A stretch of 64,000 nucleotides of DNA, taken from contig WNNJ02001273.1 of NCBI GenBank assembly GCA_012934845.2, positions 248,001-312,000 of the forward strand, given 5' to 3'. The notes under the pieces were generated by a model. That model was given only the letters and a program-made list of their open reading frames with translations, made no database searches and was not told where the DNA came from. This document shows, piece by piece, positions 11,155 to 22,505 of this stretch. The stretch is from Pomphorhynchus laevis. Its lineage: Eukaryota > Acanthocephala > Palaeacanthocephala > Echinorhynchida > Pomphorhynchidae. The translations under genes and the position numbers were made by a program. Within the stretch, counting starts at the first letter, position 1; each line of letters begins with the position of its first letter.

Positions 11155-13553
11155 GCTTTTATTTGTAATTAAATTTTCAATTAAATTTTTTCATAATTTT
11201 CAATTATACTGCTTTTATTTGCAATTAGATTTAATGATATACATTCGTCTTACACTTTGCAAAATTAATTTAAATAATTTCTTATTTCAAATTAAATCAG
11301 CGATGGTAGGGGAAGGAATGATCTATCTTCAATTTAAAAATCTACCTATTTTGCAATTAATTGATATTTTCACCCATAGTTTGTTTCCTAATTTTTAAGT
11401 TGATATATCCATGCAGCAGTTGTTAACATTGACATTTTTATGACTATTTTTGATGACCTTCGTGATATGTCAAATTTACCAACTTTTAGACATTTGTTTC
11501 GCAAAGTTTTGCTGAATGCAAATGTCAGAAATAAGTTTCTGACTTTGTCAATTAAGCGTGTTATGAATATTATTTAAATGATACCACGGTCGATGAATTT
11601 ATATTGCAATTAAATGTAATTTCTCATACTAATATGCGTCTGATTCTAAAGGTCTTTAAGTCATACACGAATTATGCCTACAGGCATGTTCACATTAAGA
11701 TCGACAAACAGACCCTATAACTATATATTTTTGTAATAAATATTTGTTATTACATATTTTTCATTATTTTTTTATTAGTGCCAGCACATAACTTTTCATC
11801 TGATGGCATAAAATTTACATTTGAAGCTTAACGATCGAGTTCCGATAATGTCCTCGGTTACGTATATTGACTCTTTCACTTTGATAAAAACACTATCTAT
11901 TGAAGTTTAGCTGTAATTTGAAACTTTTTTAAAGGATATATTTTATTGTTTTAAAAAGATTTAAAAATCAACTCACATCGAATAACCTAAATTGACGGTA
12001 TATTAAGTTAAGCTGTATAATATCAAGCATACATTAGACTATTGTTCTAAATGTATAAAGGGCAAATTTAGTAAAACTTAGAATATTATAAACAGGAAAA
12101 TTTGATTTTTCCAAAACAATCTCGGTGTATCTTATTTTTTAACAATTTCGGTGTCTTTTATGGTGTGTCAGACGGACTAACGTCTACTTATTACCATATG
12201 CAAGTCAAAAAACTCAAGTAGCCTAACTGCATCTAGATTAAAAAATATTATCTCAATTTATTATTGTTATCCGTCTTTATTCTGGAAATTAGATGAATTA
12301 TCTAAACAACTTAAGCCAAAGATGTAGTGGATTTCTATTTAACGTTAATGTTAAAGTAATTAATATAACTAAATTCAAATTAATTTCGAATTAATAAAAT
12401 TAATTTTGAATTAATAAAAATATCGGAAATGAATTTATTAAATTTGAAATTATTAAAAATCGGAAAATTTTAAATTTGTTAAATTTAAAACTTTAACAAT
12501 TCTTTACAGAAAGCATAATTTAATGTGAAACTGATTATTTTATCTCTGCTTAAATACCCCATTTGTACTATTACTAGTTCAAATTAATTTTTTCATCTAT
12601 ATGAAGATTTTTAATTCAATGTAATTGAATTACAATAAATTAGATGCTATTACCACTTTTCCATTTTAAATGATTTATCATTATGGTTTCACTTTATATG
12701 ATTGATCTTTGTTGTTTTACTTAAATTAGTTTTCGAAGTATGCAGCTTTCTATATTAATAAGTATTTGGTTCAAATCAAATTTGTACCTAGTAAGTTTTT
12801 TTCTATTTACGAATTGTAAGACCAAATGTCATTTTGATACGTACATTGAAAGACAAAATATAATTTAGATTTACTGCGAAAAATACCTCACATCTAACTA
12901 TTGCAATAGGTTTAGAGCTCTGTCTATGATTGCGTATATTTTGTCAAAGAGCTTTTACAATTCAATGTATTTCTGTTGTAGTTAATTTTTACATTTCAAA
13001 CTTTTTTGTCATTGTTTGTGTCATAAAAGATTTTACGATGCTCCTTTCATATATAAAAGTTGGCAACTGAACATAAAAATGCTCAAATTGCAATATGTTA
13101 GCTCAAATCGAGAATAAAATATAATCGAAAAGGTTTGACAAACTGACATTTGTTTTTCTATTAGAAAATATATTTTGATTCACTTTATAAATAAAGTTAA
13201 ACCCCTCACAGTATCAGAAAAGGAAAAAATATCACAAAAGGCGAAAGGAAATTTTTAATGAAGCATGCACGTCCGTATCACTACCGATATTTGAAACACT
13301 CAATTTAAATGGAAAGTTTTAATGTTTCCATGGTGACGTTTAACTTATTTGAATTCTATTAAGATCAACGAGGATTTCGAAATATTAGAAGCATCATCCG
13401 TAACAATACTGACCAGCGGAGAATTTTTCTAGCACTAAAAATATATAGTGCATCTACAAATTAAAGCATATCTACCCAGTGCCTACACTCGTTTCAGACC
13501 TTGGAATAATGATAATTACTCGATTAGCTTGATCTCTTGCGCAACTAGAAGCG
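11155..13553. other. AT-rich intergenic stretch upstream of ABHD17
   Basis: About 2.4 kb without supported coding sequence or TE motif. The promoter and 5' UTR of the downstream hydrolase gene presumably lie at its right end, but no defined promoter element is recognisable. Confidence 0.5.
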
Positions 13554-14275
13554 ATGAACAATTTCACTTTCGCTGACCTATGCTGTTTATTTTGCTTTCC
13601 ACCGTGTCCTAGTAGCATTGCTGCAAAACTTGCATTTCTGCCCCCAAAGCCATCGTACTCGTTGAAGCCGATAAACAATAGTGGCAGTTTGGGCTGTGAA
13701 CAGGGTACTAGTAGAATATATAAAATTCAAATCAATAATACCAGCAGTTCATGCGGATGTTCGTCTTTAACACCTGAACTAAATAAGGATGCATGTCAGG
13801 TGGACGAATGCGAGCAAGCCGAACCATTCTATGTAATGACCAAAAGACGTAATCGAATCGTGTGTCTATATATGAAAGCCAGTGTTCAAAATCCGAAATA
13901 CACTATTTTGTATAGTCACGGGAATGCAGTAGATCTTGGTCAGATGTGTAGTTTTTTCAGCATGCTGAGTGCCTGTCTAAATTGTAACATATTTAGTTAT
14001 GATTATTCTGGTTATGGTGGGAGTAGTGGTCGCCCCAGCGAACATAACATGTATGCCGATGCAGATGCGGCTTGGAATTCTCTTAGAAATTTGTATGAAG
14101 TACCAGCGGAGAAGATTATAATATACGGTCAAAGTATCGGATCAGTGCCTTCGATTGACCTAGCTGCCAGATACAAATGTGCCGGGGTTATTTTGCACTC
14201 CCCTATGGTTAGTGGAATACGAGTCGCGTGTCCTGGATGCACAGCTATTCCAACATTATGTGATGTATTTCAAAG
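13554..14275 (+). CDS. ABHD17: ABHD17-type serine hydrolase (protein depalmitoylase), coding exon 1
   Basis: This exon encodes residues 1-240 of a predicted 328-aa alpha/beta hydrolase of the ABHD17 (FAM108) family. These enzymes remove palmitate from membrane proteins such as Ras and PSD-95. The N-terminus carries the family's cysteine cluster (C10, C11, C14, C18 in DLCCLFCFPPCP), which is palmitoylated in known members and targets them to membranes, followed by IAAKLAFLPPKPSY. SHGNAVDLGQ (121-130) is the oxyanion region, and GQSIG places the nucleophile at Ser194. The start codon is the one giving the conserved N-terminus. The donor AG|GTAACA at 14276 leaves phase 2 and joins correctly to exon 2. 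A Cys/Asn/Ser-rich stretch (42-90) is longer than in vertebrate proteins. Family assignment is firm; the particular paralogue (A, B or C) is not resolvable. Confidence 0.95.
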
Positions 14276-14676
14276 GTAACAAGATTATATTTCATTTGAA
14301 ATTTTTATATATTTTAAGTATACAGAAGACGTTTCTGACTTGATAAATAATAATAGCATTATTTAAATTTTTTCCTAATAGAAAACAAATAAAATATACT
14401 TTTCCTGAATTTTAAATTTAAGGGATACATTTTATTTCGACTGTGTTGTGATCTTAAAATACACTCAGAGACCCGGTAGCCTATACCGTTCTTGATTTAT
14501 AACTCCAAAAGTTATTTATTTTAACTTTATAACTGAATTTATAATATTCTACAATATTAATTTATATATTTTTAATTTATATAATATTTTTATAATATTC
14601 AATCAGATATCATGACATCCATGCTATGAATTTTTTACAAAGTATTCATGGTCTAAATTGCCAATAGCAAATTACC
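14229..14676 (+). repeat. 448-bp direct repeat, copy 1 (end of ABHD17 exon 1 plus intron)
   Basis: This segment covers the last 47 bases of exon 1, the donor site and the first 400 bases of the intron. It recurs at 19420-19866 with only a few differences (ttttaagtatacagaag against tttaaagtatacagaaa, and one base missing after 14350). The 4.74 kb between the copies contains a Penelope-type repeat, an exon-like piece and LINE-A copy 1. Confidence 0.95.
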
Positions 14677-14704
14677 CATTATAATAGGCTATTTTCGTTT
14701 TTAA

Positions 14705-14795
14705 TAAATGCTTTATTCTGATACAACGTCTGTTATTTATTAGTCAATTCATAAAAATGACGTTTATTTTAAATTTTATTTTTTATTTTTTATTT
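14705..14795 (+). repeat. Partial Penelope-type terminal repeat
   Basis: The phrase attctgatacaacgtctg, then ttatttattagtcaattcat and gacgtttattttaaatttt, matches the repeat family seen at 49.7, 51.3-51.7, 40.4, 41.5 and 44.3 kb. Here only its distal part is present. Confidence 0.75.
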
Positions 14796-15311
14796 TTATT
14801 TTTATTTTTTAACTTGATTTAAATTATAGAAAATCTAAAAACAATTATTAATTTTATTATTTAATTATTAAATTTTGATTTAGCATTATTATGTTTTGTT
14901 TATTTTATAATTATATAACAATACGTAGACTCAGTTAGCTGATTTAATTCCTTAACACAAATTAAACTTTTATTAATATTTCCTAAATTACTGAAACCAA
15001 TTTTTAGTGAAAGCCTTTTATATAGAAAATTTGTACACGAAAAAATAAAAGATGAACATGCAAGCTTTTTAAGACGTAAGCATCATAGCGTAAGCATATC
15101 AACTATCCATATATACATGTACTTTACTTTAAAATTATATTTTGCTGAAGGAATGGCAGTAAATTCACATCTTAAAATTCAAATTAGATTATCTTGCTGA
15201 TTTGGCAATCTTTTAAATAAAAATTATCTTTCGATTTGCATAACATTCACGAATTTCCTAAATTGTGTATCTATAACTTTCATCCTGATTTCCTGTTTTT
15301 TGTACTTACAG

Positions 15312-15394
15312 ACTGTACTTATGCTATTATAAATTCATTACCCTTGACTGTAGAAATTCACCCTCGGATGCGAACATGGGACGTGGTCATCCTT
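15312..15394 (+). other. Exon-like sequence abutting the LINE-A 3' end
   Basis: A good acceptor (ttttttgtacttacag, ending 15311) precedes 83 bases that stay open and read CTYAIINSLPLTVEI, then HPRMRTWDVVIL, with a less AT-biased composition than the surrounding intron. It stops exactly where the LINE-A 3' terminus begins (15395), so no donor site is visible. I do not recognise the protein. It could be a displaced exon of another gene, or chance. Confidence 0.3.
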
Positions 15395-15470
15395 AAAAAA
15401 GGATTTATTTTAACGTGGCAAATGCGTGCCAGCGCACGCTTACATGACCACAACAAAACAAAACTGTGAA

Positions 15471-18288
15471 TCAGGTGTCGAGAAGGTGTGAACGGAGGAG
15501 GTGTTTGAATGTGATGAAGAAGGGAGCGCGGCGGACGTCGAGAGGGAGTTGATTCCAGGCGAGTGAGGCGGCGACGAGGAAGGATCGGAGACCGTAGTTG
15601 TTGGAGTAATTAGGAACGTGGAGTAAGAGGGTATGACAGGAACGAAGCGATAGCGAGGTGGGGCGAGTATCGTCTAAGAAAGGAAGGTTGATGAACGATG
15701 GTGAGCCGACAGCGATGAGACGAAAAGTAAGGAGAAGAAGGCGGAGTTTGATGCGGATGTGGATGGTGGGCCAGGAGAGTTGGGCAAAATATGTGGATGT
15801 GTGGTCAAAGCGACGGAGACGAAAGAGCACTCGAACGGCGGTGTTGATTATTCGTTGTAGGGGTAGGATGATGGATTTTGGAGAATTGGCGAAAAGGCTA
15901 AGGCAGTAATCGATTTTAGGAAAAAGAAGCGATGAAAGAAGATACATACAAGAACGGAAGTCGATAAGGGGGCGGATACGGCGGATGTCACGGAGAATTA
16001 AGTTAGACGAGCGGACCTTGTCACGGACGAAGGGTTTAAGGGAAAGGTGATCATCGAAATGGAAGCCTAAGAAAGTGAGATTGTGGACTATAGGGATGAT
16101 CGATGAGGCAAAATATACAGTGGGAGGAGATATGTTTGGTTTACGGGGAAGGATCCACATTATTTTGGACTTTTCGGGGTTTAGAACGAGATGGAGATTG
16201 GAGAGACGTTTGTAGATAGAAGAAAGACAGTTGGAGGCAGAAATGCCGATATCGTGTATGCGATGTGCGGGTGCATGAGCATAGATTAGAATGTCATCGG
16301 CGTATTGCATGACGTTAAAGTAGTAAGGTTTGATAAATGGAGAGAGATCGCCAAGCAAAAGAGAGAAAAGCAGGGAACCTAGGACTGAACCTTGTGGGAC
16401 CCCGCAAAAAATAGGGATGGGAGGAGAGGATGATGAATTAGAACAGACGCGAAAGGAACGGTCGGATAGATATGAGGCGAACCATGCTACGGAGGAGGAA
16501 GAAAAGCCGTAATCATAACGAAGGCTAGAAAGGAGGACGGAGTGGTCGACAATGTCGAATGTGGAGGAGAGGTCGATGGAGATGAGAACACTATATAGAG
16601 CATTGTCTCGAGAAATGAGTAAGTAGTTGTACACTTTTATGCATGCGATTTCTGTCGAGTGATTAGAGCGGAAAGCGGATTGGAATGAAGGGTACAGATT
16701 GGATGAAGAGAGATAAGCGTTGATTTGTATTAAGATGAGGCGTTCTAAGAGCTTAGAAAGAGCAGGGAGTAGTGAAATGGGGCGATAGCTAGAAGGAAGG
16801 GAGTGGTCGAGCGATTGTTTCTTAAGGAGGGGACGAACGATTGCGGATTTCCAGTGTGAAGGGAAGATACGACTGCGGATGGACGAGTTAAACAAGGTTG
16901 TGAGAAATGGGGATATCGATGAGCATATAGATTTTAATATGTGGGTAGGCAGGGGATCGGCAGGTGAGGTTTTGTTGGGCAAGGACATGAGGACAGATGA
17001 TACTTCTGTAGGTGAGACAGGGAGAAGATGAAAGAGTTCTGGAAGGATGAGAGTAGACTGGGCAGAGTGGGATAGGATGGAGACCGGGGAGTGAGAGAGC
17101 AGCGTGGATACTTTAGTCTGGAGAAATGACGAATAATCATTAGCATTGATGTTGCACGGCGTAGAGGAACAAGCCAGGATTGAGTTAAAAGTATGCCAGA
17201 GAGTCTTAGAGTTGAATGAAGTGATGATTTTATGCTGCCAGAAGGAGTTGCATTTGGTACGTAGTAGGTTGAGATGAGACCGGCGAAGAGCAAGATAGGA
17301 ATCACGGAAAGACGGAGTGATCGAGCGGAAATCGCGTCTGAGAGAGCGGTGATAGACTCGAAAAGCATGGCGGAGTCGACGCTTTGAGAGTAGACATTGG
17401 ATGTCAAACCATGGGGCACGGTGCAAGCGACGGTGTGTGTGAGACTTGAAGGGCAAGAGAATATCGAGAGTGGATGTGAGTTCAGAGTCGAAAAGAAATG
17501 CGAGATCGTGAGGAGATGAATATGTTATTGTGGGTAATGATAGAGACGATTTGAGTAAGGCAGAGCGAAGAAGGGAGAGGTCAAGATTTCTCCAAGGGCG
17601 ACGTAGGATTGTAGGTGTGTGAGGAGGGGTGTGGTTGCGAGTGAGATTAAGGGTGATAAGAAAGTGATCGGATAGACCAGGATCAGAGATGGACAGTGAG
17701 GTGTAGGCAGCAAAATGATCGGGGACAGCGATGATGTCGAGTGCCCCGCCAAGTATATGTGTGGGGGCAGTGGAGATTAGTTTGTAATTGTAGTTGGATA
17801 GAATGTTGATGAAGCGGATGGAATCTGTGGAAGAGGGGCGGCCTAGGCGGATATTGAAGTCGCCTAGAACGAGTAAAAAGATTGAGGACAAAGAACAATG
17901 AGAAAGGAGGTCATCGAGTTCGGTAAAAAATAAGGCTGTAGGAGCTGATGAACCAGGACGGTATACAATGGCGAGATCTAGAGTGATCGGGTTAGAATAA
18001 CGACAAGTGAGCAATTCAAAAGAGCAAGGACTGAAAGGGGGATTGATTTTGCGAAGAGACGCGGGGTGACGCGCGAATGCGACTATGCAGCCATGATTAG
18101 AGGAAAGGTCGAAATCTGTGCCAGGATTCGGTGAGGCAGAAGAGATCGATGGATTGCTTGGTGAATAGGTTGAGGATAAGATCGGATTTATTGAGAATAG
18201 ATCTAGTGTTGAGGAGACCGAGGCGGAAGCCGTGTGCTGTGGTGAAAGAGTCTAGTGGAGAAGACACATAGGAGAGATGGAGCGCCAT
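15471..18288 (-). pseudogene. LINE-A copy 1 ORF2 (endonuclease-reverse transcriptase, one deletion)
   Basis: Starts MALHLSYVSSPLDSF at 18288. The apurinic-type endonuclease begins GLLNTRSI and LTESW, but about 80 bases are missing near 18105 relative to copy 2, breaking the frame. From 18014 an uninterrupted 847-aa frame runs to 15471: endonuclease second half (VYRPGSS, LVLGDFNIRL, LSDHFLITL), RT fingers (NHSTEIACIKVY), motif A DLSSTFDIVDH, motif B GVPQGSVLGSL, catalytic QYADDILIY, NPEKSKIMW, thumb KIDYCLSLFANSP and the C-terminal tail LRSCHTLLLHVPNYS. The RT core residues are intact, so the inactivating lesion is the endonuclease deletion. It acts, or acted, by target-primed reverse transcription. 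Confidence 0.9.
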
Positions 18289-19276
18289 CGAATTTTTGGA
18301 CGGGTGTGGACAACTTGAAAATTTCCGTCTATGTTTCGGATGGAGAGTGATGTTTCGCCGTTTTCCTCGCGACGACGTTTTTCGATGCGGGCTGAAGAGA
18401 TTTGAGCGATTTCAGAAGGGGCGCGATCGGGGAAAATTCGAGTGGTTGAAGATGACATGAGTTTGAATCGTTGAGAGAGGACAGAAGACGCGTGAGAGCG
18501 ATGCTTGAAAACAATTTTTAGGAGAGGGGGCTGGGAAGGATTAGATTGAGAAGATTTGTTTAGACGGATGAATGCGACAGGAGAAATGTCCTTAAAAAAG
18601 GATGGTTTATCCGCAGGAACAATAGACGAGAGGATGGATCTGAAGGCGGAAACATCGTGGTCCAGACGTGCTTGTGGAGATAAGGAGTTAGAAGGCGTGA
18701 TATTAGTAACAATGACGCAACGATCGCGAGAAGCAAAGCGCTTCCGTAAAGGAGGACGACTGACGTGAGTAGGTGAGATCACGATAGAAGAGCTATCAGT
18801 TGATGATTTGGAGGGATTTGATTTGACGACGGGATACATAGAGGATAATGATAATAAAGAGGGTGGCAAGCGATGTGAGGAAAGGTTATGAGTGAAAGGA
18901 TAGTGGAGGTTGGTGGAGGTGATTTTGATTGATGGATGCAAGTTATTGAGAAACGAGACGGGAAGGACGGGACGTGGGGTGTCGGGGAGTGAAGATGACA
19001 TGGAATGGGAAGTGTAAATGGTGGCAGGGTCGGTGGGTGGAGAAAGGACATTAGAAACGACGGGGTAGTTTGAGTTGACGTGTTGGATGTTGATATGTGC
19101 TTATTGGAAAGGTTGCATATTAGTTTGTTGGCACAAAAACCACATACGAAGTCTTCTTTAGCCTTATTCTTGTCGCAGGTGATTGTTGTCCAGACGCTGC
19201 AGTCGTGTATCGAGCACTGTACTTGCAGTTGTCCATAGTTGGTGTCGGTCTTAGTTGTTTTCTTACGTCCACCCAT
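18252..19276 (-). pseudogene. LINE-A copy 1 ORF1 (Zn-finger protein, one frameshift)
   Basis: The ORF begins MGGRKKTTKTDTNYGQ just inside the 13-bp monomers. It has a PHD-like cysteine/histidine pattern (CSIHDC, then TC, then CGFCANK), as in ORF1 proteins of CR1/L2 elements, and then a long Ser/Pro-rich region. The reading frame changes near 19061, where this copy has one G fewer in a G-run than copy 2 (58931-58936); the downstream frame continues to 18252 (LLH stop). The C-terminal third (RKRFASRDRCVIVTNI, SSARIEKRRREE) is basic, consistent with RNA binding. The end overlaps the ORF2 start by 37 bases. Confidence 0.8.
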
Positions 19277-19280
19277 AAAC

Positions 19281-19397
19281 GATGGTTGCCGTCGATTGTT
19301 GTCGTCGATGGTTGTCGTCGATGGTTGTCGTCGATGGTTGTCGTCGATGGTTGTCGTCGATGGTTGTCGTCGATGGTTGTCATCGATGGTTGTCGTC
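19281..19397 (-). repeat. 13-bp tandem monomers at the LINE-A 5' end (nine units)
   Basis: On the plus strand the unit is gatggttgtcgtc, repeated nine times with few changes (gatggttgccgtc first, gattgttgtcgtc second, one gatggttgtcatc). It lies immediately upstream of the ORF1 start on the element strand. Thirteen is not a multiple of three, so all three frames read the same 13-aa period. Copy 2 has four units at 59152-59203. Monomeric 5' ends are known as promoters in some LINEs; that role here is inference. Confidence 0.9.
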
Positions 19398-19419
19398 GAT
19401 ATTTGTTGTGTATATTTGT

Positions 19420-19866
19420 TGTCCTGGATGCACAGCTATTCCAACATTATGTGATGTATTTCAAAGGTAACAAGATTATATTTCATTTGAAATTTTTATA
19501 TATTTAAAGTATACAGAAAACGTTTCTGACTTGATAAATAATAATGCATTATTTAAATTTTTTCCTAATAGAAAACAAATAAAATATACTTTTCCTGAAT
19601 TTTAAATTTAAGGGATACATTTTATTTCGACTGTGTTGTGATCTTAAAATACACTCAGAGACCCGGTAGCCTATACCGTTCTTGATTTATAACTCCAAAA
19701 GTTATTTATTTTAACTTTATAACTGAATTTATAATATTCTACAATATTAATTTATATATTTTTAATTTATATAATATTTTTATAATATTCAATCAGATAT
19801 CATGACATCCATGCTATGAATTTTTTACAAAGTATTCATGGTCTAAATTGCCAATAGCAAATTACC
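19420..19866 (+). repeat. 448-bp direct repeat, copy 2 (truncated ABHD17 exon end plus intron)
   Basis: Repeats 14229-14676, beginning tgtcctggatgcacag directly after the LINE-A 5' end. It contains a second copy of the exon 1 donor (AAAG|GTAACA, GT at 19467) with only the final 47 coding bases. After 19866 the sequence diverges from the region after 14676. A more diverged copy of part of the unit (caatcagttatcatgacattcatgc) follows at 19904. Confidence 0.95.
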
Positions 19867-21729
19867 TGGATGGTAATTACCTTGTGTTTAAATGTTCGTC
19901 ACGTTCAATCAGTTATCATGACATTCATGCTATGAATTTGAAACGCTCAATACATGTGTATTAAACATGGCCAATTAAACTCATCTTTACATTATAGTAT
20001 TATCCTTTAAAGGAGATGTTTTAAGACTTAAAAATTATAAACTTTATTTTTTCGTAGAATCTATATTAATCGAAACCACGAAAATTGTTTAAGTGATTTC
20101 TACTTTATCACCGGTTTAAAACACGTTACTACGTATTTGTTCATTCTTCTGTTATTTAAAAAACGGGTTAAATACTATTTAATTATTTAATATTTTAAAT
20201 TATATTATATAATATATATAATATTTAAACAATATATACAATATTATTAGACCATAAGACCAAAATAAGACCAAAATTCGATTCTGATTTGAAGCATCAA
20301 TCGGGTAATAAATGTCAACGTTTACTGCTCTGTGCGACCATCTGCACGTATTTCTAAGTTTGTCCGAAGGTTGTTTGAATAGTACCATATCGTGTCCGAA
20401 TAAAATGTGGTTTCAAAGTTTCTGCGTTTAAAAATTTGTGACGAATATCCACTCTAACCACGTATTACACCCCAAAGACACATGAAGTTAAGGCAAATCA
20501 GTCAGTGTCTCATAGATATTAAACCATAGATCCAAGCATTTATTACATAAACCTTTTATATCGATACACATTAAAGATCCATGCTTTAATAGCGGTTCAA
20601 TATTGTTCAAATCTTTTTTAGTGATCGAAAACGATGATTAAATGCAGTAGTTCTAAATGCGGTCTGACCATTGTATAGAAGGTTTTTAGCACAGAAAATT
20701 TCCTTAATTAATTGTCTATTTAATATTTTATCATTTAATAGTTTATCCTTGATCGATTTATGACTCATAACTAATTTATTCTAAATTTGTACTCTTGATT
20801 AAACTTAATGTATATAAATTTAGTTTAAAATGCGATAAATATAATTAAAAAATAAATAAAATGTTTGTATTAATATTAAAAAGTATATATTATTTATAAA
20901 AATAGTGCATCATTTAAATTCAAAAGAATCAAAGCATGAAGGTGAGTGTTTACACCTTAATCAGTGCGATTAATGGTCTAATGAAAAGGAATAATTCAAA
21001 GAGAATCCAACCACGACGAGCGATTACAATGTATGCAAGCATATCATCAAATACATTTTTGAATTTGCCTCATTACTTATAGAAGAGATAAAACAAGTGA
21101 AACTCGAAAGGACAATGATTAATTCTAATAATATATTTGCATTTTATTTTTGATATATAAATCGATATATCTTAGACAAGTCATATATTAGTGATCCACA
21201 CTGTAAGCCTTTTGCGATAATACTTTGTAAATTAATCACGTAGCAACGTGATTAATTTGAATGAACACGTTTGCGGTCAGCATGGATGCAGTACTAAATA
21301 ACTAACAGAATGTAAACTTTTATTCTTTTCTCACATTCTGCTTTAATGTAAAGTAAAATTGATTTATCGTTTATAATTACTTTGAAGATGAATCAGCGAG
21401 GAAAATAATTTATTTTTCTTTTGCTAGAGTACCAGCGAAAATTACAATTTTCTATTTTTTAAGATATTTCATTTTGTATTATTTATTAAATCATTCGAAC
21501 AATTAATAAAATAGTTTTTTTGTTCAAACGATGATACTTGGCACTATCGAATTATTGTTGCTTTTTTTATTAAAAATTAATTAAAATTAGTTAAATTTAA
21601 TGATTGATTATTTAATTATTAATTATTTAATTATTGATTTTTATTTTAAAATATGCATTGATTGATTTATATTTTAAAATATGCATAGTATTGATTTTTA
21701 TTCTTAAAGATATTTTTCCGGTTTTATAG
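19867..21729. other. Remainder of the ABHD17 intron
   Basis: AT-rich intron without TE coding sequence. One perfect 13-bp hairpin is present at 21229-21258 (aaattaatcacgt, loop agca, then the complement). The polypyrimidine tract and acceptor (tttttccggttttatag) end at 21729. Confidence 0.7.
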
Positions 21730-21994
21730 CACGCCTAAAATCAGTAAGATTAAATCATATACACTTGTAATTCACGGTACAAATGATGAAGTGATAAACA
21801 TATCTCATGGTATTACAATTTTCGACCGCTTAAAATACCCAGCTGAACCATTATGGGTCAAGGGTGCAGGCCACAACGACATTGAAATGTTTGACGGATT
21901 TTTCGAGCGAATTCGTAAATTTGTGTTCAAGGAGTGTGTGGAGCATTCAAGCAATCAAAACTCAGAATCAGCTTCAAATGGAGCAATATTTTGA
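21730..21994 (+). CDS. ABHD17: ABHD17-type serine hydrolase, final coding exon
   Basis: Enters in phase 2 (AG from exon 1 plus C makes Ser241) and encodes residues 241-328. It carries the rest of the catalytic triad: the acid Asp260 in IHGTNDEVI and His289 in WVKGAGHND, both in the family-standard context. The C-terminus continues past the usual end (FVFKECVEHSSNQN...) by about 15 residues, low in complexity. The two exons together give a complete hydrolase, so the gene is probably functional despite the 7.45-kb transposon-laden intron (14276-21729). Confidence 0.95.
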
Positions 21995-22505
21995 CCATGT
22001 TTAATAGCATACATTGTTTTAAATGTTCATTCCACCCTTTGTATTTTCCGATACATTCCATAAAGTTTTTAATTTTTATTTTTGGTTTTATATTTTAATT
22101 CATATTAATGTGGGTAACAATTTTATCTTATTATTAGGTAAACGGCCAAAATAGCTATTGTTCATTATAGATAAATTTATGAATTTTGAGTACATCAGTA
22201 AATGGGCTTTTAGTTGAAAGTTCTGATTGCTATCAAACATGACAAAATTTTAAATTCACAAGATAAGATTATAAATAGTCCAAATCTTTGATAATATTTG
22301 ATTGCAGCGATATCTAAATATAGTAACAATTAAATGACAGTTATGTATTATATTCCCCGGCTAAAAGCGGATGAGTTCAAAACCTGATAAATATAGATAT
22401 TACAGCAATCTATTACTACAATTTTTTTGTTTTACTGACATTGCACTTTTTTACATTGAGATCCAGCCAAAGAGCCAACGCTCATCGGCTGTTGTATACT
22501 TATAA
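21995..22505. other. ABHD17 3' flank
   Basis: Presumed 3' UTR and intergenic DNA. No clear polyadenylation signal close to the stop and no other feature seen. Confidence 0.4.

Larger units (their letters stand above)
15395..19419 (-). mobile_element. LINE-A copy 1, near full-length L2/CR1-like LINE
   Basis: A 4.0-kb minus-strand element with, in order, a 5' array of 13-bp monomers (19397-19281), ORF1 (19276-18252), ORF2 (18288-15471) and a short 3' UTR. It ends in a hairpin (gcgtgc, loop gctg, gcacgc at about 15441-15426) and ttgccacgttaaaataaatccttttttt-type sequence at 15395. The tail is a short T-run on the coding strand, not poly(A). ORF2 domain order (endonuclease, RT, characteristic C-terminal tail) and the PHD-like Cys/His motif in ORF1 place it in the CR1/L2 group. 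It sits in antisense orientation in the ABHD17 intron. Confidence 0.92.

Noticed and set aside
15658-15909. Plus-strand open frame rich in Arg (and the equivalents at 55463-55714 and 61509-61760)
   Set aside because: It is the antisense shadow of the conserved LINE-A ORF2 C-terminus; it recurs only because the LINE does.
19420-19466. Second copy of ABHD17 exon 1 end as an alternative exon
   Set aside because: It has a donor but no acceptor and only 47 coding bases directly joined to LINE sequence; best explained as part of the duplicated segment.
19205-19507. Three overlapping plus-strand frames with a 13-residue repeat
   Set aside because: Artefact of the 13-bp LINE-A monomers read in three frames.
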